This document shows positions 22,614 to 33,500 of a stretch of DNA of 64,000 bases, piece after piece. The DNA lies in assembly GCF_964355755.1 (NCBI RefSeq), contig NC_092672.1, positions 31,988,501-32,052,500 on the forward strand, written 5' to 3'. Numbering within the stretch: position 1 is the first letter of the stretch; every line of letters begins with the position of its first letter. Below the pieces are notes generated by a model. That model was not told the origin of the DNA. It made no database searches and worked only from the letters and a program-made list of their open reading frames with translations. This stretch comes from Antedon mediterranea (Eukaryota; Echinodermata; Crinoidea; Comatulida; Antedonidae). The translations under genes and the position numbers were made by a program.

Positions 22614-23719
22614 AAGATTGCTTTCGTTAATCTAGATTTGAGTACCTATATAGAGCTAGATCCTTGTACAGTAACCTCACTATGAATGGTTGGCTACATT
22701 TCTTTTGAGAATGTTTTAATTAGCAAACAGACATGGTTGAAAGCATGTTTTTTTGTTTGCGAAACATATTTTCTACAATAAAATTTCTACTTTTTGTAAA
22801 AAATTAATACTGTATTAAAAAGTAATTTGAAAAAACAAATGTAAAAAGGTAAATGATATAAAAATTGTGTATCGCAAGGTATGTAATGTAGACTATATGC
22901 ACAACTTATTGAAGCAACTTTATATATACACTGAAACAAGATGCCTGCGGAGACTGAGGTTCACATTCAAGTTCGATTTCCTTGAAATTCTAATTTAGAA
23001 GCAATAGGAATTTGCATATTAATTTTAAACAGGTTTTAATGTAAAAATTACAAATCCATCTACTCTATAAATATATAAATGTGGCTATACTAATCCAAGT
23101 ATATAACAGTATAAATTGACCTTTATTTATAATGCTAAATGTACTTGTATAATCATGTTATTGAACACACAAAGTAGCGAAAAATTACTGATTTGAGCTT
23201 TTAATATTATGCCAGTAAATTGTATTTTGATTCAAGAATGAACAGTTTTATCTAAAACTATAGGTAAATATATAAACTGATAACATATAATTGGAGACTT
23301 ATAGTAGAGATACAGTATATAAGCGACCTTTTTGTTTTCACAGCATGTCACTATTGAGTCTAACAGTCATTCTGTGCATTCTTTATATGTTTTGAGAATT
23401 CACAGAATGACTTTTTGACTCAAATGTGGTGTAGTGCATCTTGAAAATGAAGGGTCTATAATTTATATAGACAATCTTAAAGCATGTTACGACAAAGTAA
23501 TGGCCTACAGGAAAGGAAGGATTGAACTATGACCTCTCAATGTATAATATAGCATACCTCAGATTTTTCATTACTGTTTTTCAATAATCTAAATGTGTCA
23601 TTACTGTTTTTTTTTTACTTATTTTCTTTTGGACGTAAATAAATGTCTTTTGAATTGAATTGAAAAAGTGTAAATATTGATGGGAATGTGCCACGATTAA
23701 AAAGGATTGCAACTCAATT

Positions 23720-23866
23720 TGCAGCTCAAGTCACAGCGAATACTTCAGCCAATGTTGCAGCTGCTGTTGTAGCTCAAGTCGCAGCTAATACTTCAGCCAA
23801 TGTTGCAGCTGCTGTTGTAGCTCCAGTCACAGCTAATATTCAGCCAATGTTGCAGCTTCATGTGCA
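23720..23866 (-). repeat. 48-bp tandem repeat (three units) just after the p53-family stop codon
   Basis: AGCTCAAGTC starts at 23723 and 23771 and AGCTCCAGTC at 23819, a strict 48-bp period. The array is 12 bp past the stop of the minus-strand gene and so is probably in its 3' UTR. The plus-strand open frame here (Ala/Val-rich, 23688-23951) is a by-product of the period being a multiple of three. Confidence 0.8.
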
Positions 23867-23877
23867 GCTAAAATCAA

Positions 23878-24580
23878 TCAACGCTCTTCTTCATCTCCTC
23901 TCTCGTCTTCCTCCTCTTCGACCAGGAATGAAAAGGTTTGCTTCAATGTAAATCTCGTTGCTAAGAACCCTGGGAAGTCACTCCCGCGCATACTTGATGA
24001 AATGCTGCTTCCTGTTTGGATGGTCGGTGTTGATGAGAGATTTAACTGGTCACTGCTTCGCACGTTGATGATGGCACGACGGATTGTGTCTCGTTTATTT
24101 TCTGGAATCCCTAAATCAGCAATATCCTATAAAAAAAAGACACATAAATAGAAAACTTAAGCTCTGTCTACTATCAAAATTTATGTGACAAAAAATGTGA
24201 TGTGCCCATATATGGACATGATGATGTTATATCACTCATCATAGGGCACAGACAGAGCCTTAGAGAATTTCTGACTTTTGCTAAGGTTCAATACATTGGA
24301 TCAATTTTGCTTTTTTTGAACTCAGGCTAATTGATTATTAAGCAAACATGTCAACCACAAAACCACAATTCCAGTACTAAAACTAAAATGCAACTACCCA
24401 AGCTACAGTGGTAATACCAAAAGATATACCTCCAACTACATTACAACTATCCAAGCCAAGTGGTTTCCCCCCATTGTGCTTACCTGTGGAGTCTGAATTT
24501 CTTCAAGTTGGTAGAGATACATTATGTTTTGATCATGAAAGTACTTGGTACATTCTTCACATCCAATGGACAATAACCAA
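23878..24580 (-). CDS. p53-family last two exons: SAM domain and inhibitory tail
   Basis: Exon 24580-24484 encodes WLLSIGCEECTKYFHDQN..YLYQLEEIQ; exon 24126-23878 begins DIADLGIPENKRDTIRRAI. Together they make the five-helix SAM fold found in p63 and p73 but not in vertebrate p53. RFTLKQTFSF then matches the p63/p73 inhibitory segment (RFTLRQTISF). The protein ends in an acidic run of Glu/Asp and a TGA at 23880-23878. An inverted-repeat element lies between the two exons. Confidence 0.95.
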
Positions 24581-27500
24581 CTACGATAAAAAAAAATAAC
24601 AACTATTTTAACAAGATTCAGTACATGTGTTCAGTCTCATTTGAGGCTTGAGAGAGTGGATTGAAAGAGTTGCGAGTTACAACCCTAGCACTAGGTCAGG
24701 AATGAACCCTGGATCTTGGGATTGAAAAAGCATGTTACAACTACTATGCAACAGCTCTACTACGTTTTCATAAATTCCCAATTGGAATAATGTAATTGTT
24801 GATATCATTAATAGTAACATGAGACAGAGGTCGAAGTTCAGAGTTTAAGGTTCAGGTACAAATGTGTGTCCTATTTAATATAACTACCTTGCTATACTCA
24901 TAGTAGCTTGTGCGTAGTGCTGTCCTTGCCCCTCCCTTTTGACTGGCGTCGACTCTGGATGCTCTTGGCTAGACGAAACCTCATTACAAGTCAAATCCAT
25001 TGGAGTCGTTGTATTCGTTCTGGCTGCCGCACTTGTCGTAGGTTGTGCCGAATCTGCAAAATCTGCTCCAGTATGTTGAACTGGTAACGTTACTATATGT
25101 TGGAATGACGGCAAACTACCAAAAGACGGGAATGATGGCATGGAAGGCATGGGATTCAGGGCCGGGCCGTTGGGAAATGAACTAAGCGTCGGCGCTTGTG
25201 ACTGTTTAGAAGACCTAAAAAGATAAAAACAATGCAAGAATTATTTACACACATTTGTATTCTTCTTTCACAGAACAAGGAATGTGTGATTACATTTAAC
25301 CAGCCTTTAGTTAGGGGGAGTATTTCGAACCTTCCTTTTCTTGAAGTGACCTTTCAAACTAGAGACAGAAACAGCAACATAACCGCAGCAACAAAACAGC
25401 AACACGGCAGCAGCAACATCAACAAAAATATGTAGCAACACAGCAGCAACTACAAAGCCGGCAACATAACAGCAACTACAAAAGCAGCAACACAGCATCA
25501 GCAACATCAACTAAAATGGTAGCAGCACAGCAGCAACATCAACTACAAAGGCAGCAACATAACAGCAACTAAAAAGGCAGCAACACAACAGCAACTACAA
25601 AGGCAGCAACATAACAGCAACTACAAAGGCAGCAACATAACAGCAGCAACAGCAACTACAAAGGCAGCAACACAACAGCAACTACAAAGGCAGCAACATA
25701 ACAGCAACTACAAAGGCAGCAACATAACAGCAGCAACAGCAACTACAAAGGCAGCAACACAACAGCAGCAACTACAAAGGCAGCAACACAACAGCAGCAA
25801 CAACAAAGGCAGCAACACAACAGCAGCAACTACAAAGGCAGCAACACAACAGCAGCAACAACAAAGGCAGCAACATAACAGCAGCAACACAACAGCAGCA
25901 ACTACAAAGGCAGCAACACAACAGCAGCAACAGCAACAACAAAGGCAGCAACACAACAGCAGCAACAACAAAGGCAGCAACACAACAGCAGCAACAACAA
26001 AGGCAGCAACATAACAGCAGCAACAACAAAGGCAGCAACATAACAGCAGCAACAACAAAGGCAGCAACACAACAGCAGCAACAACAAAGGCAGCAACACA
26101 ACAGCAGCAACAACAAAGGCAGCAACACAACAGCAGCAACAACAAAGGCAGCAACACAACAGCAGCAACATTAACTACAAACACAGCAATGCTAACAAAA
26201 AATACAGAAATGAGAATACACTTCTCTTCTCCTTCACAATAGTTTATTTTAATTAATTAAATATATTAGTAAATTATTTTACACAACCACCCACCTCATC
26301 CCTTCCCAATACCCATTTCTTTGCCATTCCAACCTTCCCTTTTCAAATATCTCCTTCTAGGCTATAACAGCCTTTCCCTTCCCCGTATCAACTTTCCCCT
26401 TTTTATTATTCATTTTTAGGCTATTCCAGCCTAGTATCTTGATCCACTTATTATAAGCCACCGTCAAATAATATTCCCTTCCCTCAACCATCCCATAATT
26501 TCCCTTCTTAGCCATCCCAATATCCTCCTCACTAGCTATCCCATTCTCCTATTCAGTTATCTTCCCTGTCCATGCCCAGCACACACAAATTAGTACTATA
26601 TAAAACAATCTACCAACTATAAAACCTAACTACATTGTAAATTCTGATCTACAGAAAACTACAAATAAATGAGGTTGTTTAATTAATTAAATCCTGGTTA
26701 ATAACTAACTACACATCATAAAATGATTTCAGATGCACTTTAAATAACCCAGTAAACCTTTCGGAAAATCTTTTTGGAAAAAAACATCTGAACACAACAT
26801 CTTAAACTAATTAGGTATTTTGTCCAATGCCTAGTTAAAACATACATACTGTATATTTGAATAATAGGTACACATTATAAACAACATTACTAAAATTCAG
26901 AATGTTGAAATATAAAAAAGTGGATATTTCTACGTTAATAAACAATAAATTTAACATAATTAAGGTAACACAAATGCATAGGTTATCACAATTCTACTAA
27001 AGCAAGTAATACCTAGGATACCCACTTACCTAACAATCAAAACTTTCTTAAAATCAAAATGCAACATTACCCATTTTAGCTCAACACAAAAATGTTTTTG
27101 TTGTTTTTTAACACCATAAACACCAATTACAGGGTGATAAACAATTATTAATTAATATGGAATATACCATATAAAAATATTGAAAAATTGAAATAAACTA
27201 TGATACATTATAGCCTACACATTTCATCAATTTGTCCAAATAAGGGAATTCATTTTACACAGTATAAAAATAAAAAACACAATTTGTACAAACATTAAAA
27301 CAATAGATTAATTAAGTGATATAAAATGAAATATAAAAATACAATTGAGAAATGCGACTGCATAATTATTTCATTTACAAAAATAAAAGATCAGTCCATC
27401 TTTTTACAGAAAAACTGTAGTTTGACAAAACAAATAATTTGTACTCATGCTATTATTGGTCAATGTTATTATAGACCAAGAACAGTGTTCTCCCGAAACA

Positions 27501-30500
27501 GGATTTGCCCGCAAGATTTGCCGGAATAAATTGTCTCCAACCGGTATAAAAAATTAAAGAGAAAATAAAAATAAAAATCAAATGTAGACATAAAAGAAAC
27601 ACATATCTACTAATACTAGTGGTAGGTTAGGCCTACTGTAGCCATTAAAAACAAACAAGAGCTGTCAGAGGCTACAGTATATTTTTGTCAATTTGCCGGA
27701 CTTCTATATTAGGAGAACACTGAAGAAGTAAGTATTTTTTCCAAAATTACTGTGTAACTAGTGAACATAGTTTCAACACTTTCAACTAGTAGCAGTAGCA
27801 ATTATGAAAAATTCACTAGCAAACTGCTTGTCCAGTTGGTTTGCTAGGGTGAATTTGGTAACTGGTTTTGTCAGTGAAAGAGATATTAGTCAGGCCTTGT
27901 CTTTTAAGGCGATCACACTCCTAAACTGCCCTTGAGGAGTGCAATTTACAACACGCTTTAAATTTGGTAAACTTCTACACACCACCAAAATACAAACAGA
28001 ACACACCCCTGAATGTATTGAGGAGTGCAATTTATAGCACACCTATAATTTTCAAAAGACAAGGCCTGATTAGTAGTACAAGCACAACAAGGCTATAGCA
28101 ATTAGTATGTGTACATTTCTAGTAAATGTTACTATACCTAATAAAAGAACCGTTACATAACATAAAATGTACGCTATATTACTAACCAGTGTTGCACATA
28201 AATCCTTAAGTAAGCAAGCTTGCTTTCTGGTAGTTTTGGGCCATAAATGTGAAAATATAGGGCCTAGCCTCCTTGACTATGGGCAATATGCACTGCATTT
28301 CATTTCAAATCCTGTAAACTTTCATATACCCGCATTTCTGTTTTTTCTTTTCTTAATTGTACGCATGATTTACGTATGACTCTACAGCTAACTATGTCGG
28401 TCAGTTGGTCGGTAAACACTAACTCAAATTTAAGCACGCAACTGCAGCCATATCTATGGTCTTGCTTTGTATAAAAAATAATTATGAATTTTTAGTTTTT
28501 GAATGAATGATTAATGCCCTATTTTATTTAAAATATATGCATTTACCTTTTAACATTTTTAGAAAATTTAGTTTAATTTACTACATAATTATATTATATT
28601 TACATAACTAATTATGAATTAAACCTGATTTTACAAGCAATAACCCACCCATCCCTTCCCATCCTTGACAGAATAGCACTTGACTGATGCCCATCCCTCA
28701 CCATCCCTTAACCCCTAACATTTAATAACTCCTTAAGAAACTTGAATACAACCCTTAACTCTTCCTCTCATATCTGAGGTTATTATTACACTGAAAATCT
28801 AGCACAAGGTAATCTGGTGCATAAAAAGTCAAGGTGTTCAGGCATGCAATTAAATTGTGTTCATTGGTTAACGTAAAAATCACGGTCATGTCTGTTCATC
28901 TGTCAACCAGGATCCAATCAAAAACAAAGAAACATGTTTGTAAATCAATACTCTACAGCTTGCAGTACGGACTGTAGATGGCGTATTAGCTAAATAATAA
29001 ACACAAACTATATACGCTGCGTGCATAACGCTTCCGTTATTAAAAATGCGAGTTTGAACAAATCCTAAACCTCTTAAGTGTAAGAATTTCAGCCTTGAGA
29101 TTTTTTTTTGTAACCTTTGACCTGGAGTTTTTGAACAACTTGGAAACTTAATTTCTGGAATGCGTCGAATGGATAATAGCATGTTTGATATCAGATGGGC
29201 GGAGCTTATTTGACACATGTCAATCAATCAAATCACTATTCTCTTTCTTTATCCTCTTTAATCTGAAAAATTTGCAAAAATAAGAATAATTTTAGAGATG
29301 TTCAAACCAATTTCAATCATCAATTTTTTTAGTACATTTCTTTTAAACTTAGTTTTGGAAAAAGGTAAAAAATTGAAATTACCTTTAAAAATTGTTCTTT
29401 ATGAAAGAGGATAGGCTTGATTGATTTCAGGTGAAAAATATGACCTTATCATAGAATCTGATAAAAGCTGACTGGATGTCATGATCAGCTACTTTTTACA
29501 TGATTTAATTGTCTTAATGCAGTAAAATAAAAAACTATTTTTTTCTGCACTTTCACCAAAATATCTTGAGGCCTCACGATGCCCACTGATGACTGTGCAG
29601 TGCAATTAAAAGAATCTTACTGTTAAAGCTATGTGAGACAACATTGCTAAAAGGTGGTCTTTTGGTTAGGTGCTCTGCATGTACTTGCTAGTTTTGGGTT
29701 CAACCCATTTGTTTTTAATAGTTCCATTGCACTTAATCCTATTGGCCAATACTGTACCACACCATATCACGATCTGTATGTCAGCAAGTTTATAATAATA
29801 CCCTGGATTTATAAAGCGCCTGATGTTGTGTAAACTATATGTTTTATCTTGCTAAGCTTATCATAATGATATATGATATTGATATGAACATATCTATTGT
29901 TTTTACTACCTACTACTATTGAAAATGAAACCTAAGTGAGCGATCTAGCTTCAATTTCACCGTTTACTTAACTAATTGCAATGTGTCCTGTTTCTCCAAT
30001 GCTATAAGATGGTCAGAGTTCACAAGTAATTTCAATGTTGCTTTTTTCTAAACACAAAATACATCATAACATGGTTGTTATGTTATTAATACCTGGTTGT
30101 TTACTACCAATATCAATATTGCGGTTTTCACACAACACCAATATACAACCTTAAATTATCTTATAATAATGAACTTTTTATTTTCACTAACACACATCAC
30201 TCAATACTGACACTCAAAGACATACAAAAAGACCACTACAGTGACCAATTGACCAATCTGAATGCATGTTTGACCATACATGGTATTTTAAGTCGATTTT
30301 ACCGATATTGACCGAAAATCCAAAAATTACGGAGCTTTTTTTCGAAAAATTTCCAAATCATAGTATATTGAACTGAAGAATCCAGAATGTTGATGTTTAA
30401 AATACTGTTTTATACTAACTTTATTTTGTGCACGAGATGAAAACTAAAGTTTGTAACACCAAAACGACCACGTAAAAAAAATGCATTGGCGTTTTCAAAC

Positions 30501-33500
30501 GTATTTTCATTAGTTTGTGAATTCCGGTTTTTGGAATACATTCTGGCAATTTCAGAAAGTTTGGTTTCAAGAGGAGTTGGTTCGAATCAATACTTACTCT
30601 TTTTTAAGATGTCTGTGTATACCACTGGACTGCCTCCTTAGATCTGGTGGTATACTTCTCATCAACTCCAGGGCCTCGTTTATTTTTTTCAACATTTCAT
30701 AATTCTCTCTTCCTTTAACCTACAATTAATAATATAATTTTGTAATATTAATGTAATTATAATGTTAATGTATTATAGTATATTAAAAAAAAACAATGTT
30801 GTCTCAATGCACTGTGGACTAGGATTACACTTTTCAATTACATGCTTTCCCCCCACCCCCAAGAACCATGTCAAGTCGGGGATGCTAACCACAGTGCTAT
30901 TTCGTCTGTCCACAACATTGGCTGTGTGATCTACGTACACTACTCGTTAACTATGTACTGTAAACCACTGGCGGATCCAAGATTTGGCAGCGCAGGTGAA
31001 GGCGGCGCCTAAAAACTGTGAAATGAATTGCAGAGTTTAAATTGATATCTTATCTTTTGCATTCTATTTTCGAAATTGTGGGAGGGCCTGGGTCACCTGG
31101 CCCCAGCCTTGAATCTGCCCCTATAAACTGTATATCAATTGATTATTATTCCTTAATCCTAGTTTGCTTTTGTCGGCTACTTACTGTAATAGTAAACAAT
31201 TCATCATCTGCATTTAATTTTCTTTTCTTGCCAACTTGCGAAATTGTTTTTGTTTGTGTCGTTGTCACTTTTGCTATAAATAATAAAACAATTAGTTATG
31301 ACTAGGATAAAATCTTTTTTTTAAATTTGTATTTATCTGAAGAGATGGTCTTTGCAGATGGTCTTTGAACATAGCATAGTCAAATTTGTGGGTAAGCATC
31401 ATGCTACTGTTCCATTCAAATAATAAATTTTCTTTCTCGCACAATAAAGTAAAGTTCACTATCATATATTATTTATCAATTTTAACAAACTTTGAAATAA
31501 TTAAGTTTATCTTACTTCTTTTGTTCGTTCCCTTGTCTTTCAATCTCTTTTCTTTATTAGACTCGGCCTCATCATTCTTCCGGTCTCTTCCTGGACAAGC
31601 ACATGGCCGGATTTCAATTACTCGCCTTCCCAATGTAGTACCGCTGAATGAAAGAAATGAAAACAGAGAATTAAAACTTTTAAAGCTAAATCATATCAAA
31701 CCAATAATAATAATAGTTCATTCTTATATAGTGCATGTAAGCAAGCTCTCAATGCGGGTGTACATAAATTAAAATAGACGAGAAGTGGCAATAATTTAAA
31801 TTAATGAAAAAAGGAAAGATTTCAACTGGGTCTTGAAAGAGTAGTACACTCTGATTGAAAACTGGTAGGGAATTCTACAGAGTTGGATATAAAATAATTA
31901 TATACAGAATGTAATCAAAGAGATTAAGATATGATCATAAAGCAGCCAGTATCAAGTCTAGTGACAATAAACATTCTGCTGTATCGTGTCTGGTGACTAA
32001 CCCTTTGAATAATCTCTTAATATATATCCCACATGGAACAAACATTGCTATCAAGTTAACATAGTCAACGCATATGACTTTTGTATTAACAATAAATGAA
32101 AATCCAATACTAAAAAACCAACCTTTGATCTTCTAATGTAAAGATCAGCATAGCAGGTCTCCTGTTCATCCCGCCAACACACGAAATGGTGCATTTAAAA
32201 GTAAATAAATACGTTGTGAAATCGGCCCCAACCTGCGGGTTTTCGTAAGGCACCCGGATGCTAAGACGTCCTGTGCCCGGATCCTGGCAGTATTCCGCCT
32301 GTTTGTGCTCGCATATAAGTAGATGTTTAGCACACGGTTCTGTCGCAATAAAAAAAAAATGTGTAAAGCTTTGTCTACACTATCAAACTTTATGTGCATT
32401 ATGGGAGTATGTTTCCATACAAGTTTGATCCAAAAATGGCCGGGGTAATAATATGTACAGTACTTAGGTTTCACAACATTATAAATAATTTACTAGACTA
32501 GACTTTAAATCTTGAGCCAACCCAAATAATCATACTAAGGCAATCTAAGAGGATGCTGAGCTCTGAAGATCAAAGAGTATATCTGTGGCTGCAACACGAT
32601 TAGTTCCAGTGCATGCAACAGAGAATACATAGTGTAGTACTGTTGGTAATTGTCGCAGCCAGACATAAGATCAAAGAACTGTTCCTATCTTGGACAGGCG
32701 AGTTCTGTGTCCTGTTAGATTGCCTTGGTCATACTATACCTTTCGAGTCCTCTCCAGTATGGTTAGGACACCTTTTAACGATTTCTTGTACATGTGCAGG
32801 CTTCTTAAACACAGGCATCACACGAATGTAAAACTGCTCCCTCTGTTTTAGTTCCGCCTTAAACTGGATGGGAAATGATTTATCCTTATCTGCATACAGT
32901 TTGTTCAGGCGGCTAGAAAACTACGAAAATAATTAATATTTTTAGTGTAACTCCCTAGTTTACTGGAAATTTAGATCTTACCAAGAAGGACACAAAGAGA
33001 TGGCTACTTATAATAGTTTTCTGGTTTCATTACCATGTACAAAGGGCATTTATCTACTCAGATCCAAGAAGTTCCATCCAAAGGTATGACAAGAAAGTCT
33101 CCAAAGTAACTCCCTAGATTACTGGAAATTCAGATTAGACAAGAAAGTCTGCAAATGTATACTTACCGTCCAACTTGCACTCTTTGCCACTGTCTGGGCA
33201 TGCTGCCCCATGTAAATCTGGAAATTAGCATTTCCAGGGTAGTCAGTACTAGAAAGAACACAAAAAAAAGGCAAAATATAAACTTGGCGAGGTAATAAGG
33301 CATATATCTATTACTTTATGGCTCAAAATTCATGCCAGAAAACCAGAAATTTGCTAGTAGATTTGTTCATAGCTTTATGGTTTATTACAATAAAATATAT
33401 TGACATTTCAGAATCAAGTACGATTTAATCAAATCACAAATGATCTTTCAGGCAAAATGCCAATAGCAAATTTCATCATTAGTAGTATAATACACTGACA

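Larger units (their letters stand above)
21342..23877. other. Convergent intergenic region between REV1 and the p53-family gene
   Basis: Both transcripts end here. It holds the REV1 3' UTR (AATAAA at 21613-21618), two inverted-repeat elements (22072-22211 and 22469-22613), a candidate poly(A) signal for the minus-strand gene (AATAAA at 23127-23122) and a 48-bp repeat. No coding exon is seen. Confidence 0.6.
26181..30597. other. Rest of p53-family intron 9
   Basis: AT-rich. Two pyrimidine-rich, gene-like-sounding stretches (26280-26570, 28640-28760: CCATCCCTTCCC phrases) are low-complexity. AAGGCGATCACACTCCTAAA / ACACCTATAATTTTCAAAAG flank an imperfect repeat at 27890-28070 with TTGAGGAGTGCAATTTA twice. 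A possible alternative terminal exon (29262-29220) and a tRNA-like relic (29651-29715) are listed separately. Confidence 0.45.

Noticed and set aside
22726-22752. Possible p53 response element (AGACATGGTT, then AAGCATGTTT)
   Set aside because: One half-site is good but the other has a mismatch at GTT, and single or paired C(A/T)(A/T)G decamers are common by chance in AT-rich DNA (others at 3329 and 28931).
23688-23951. Ala/Val-rich 87-codon frame on the plus strand
   Set aside because: Made by a 48-bp repeat (a multiple of three) and running antisense into the p53-family last exon. No introns, signals or family match.
25708-26184. Long Leu/Cys/Val/Ala open frames on the minus strand (up to 158 codons)
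   Set aside because: They overlap in three frames because the underlying 29-bp CAG/CAA repeat lacks minus-strand stops. No non-repeat coding sequence flanks them.
28886-29227. 113-codon minus-strand open frame in p53-family intron 9
   Set aside because: Its sequence shows no family resemblance, it has no splice partner in frame with the neighbours, and it is isolated in AT-rich intron.
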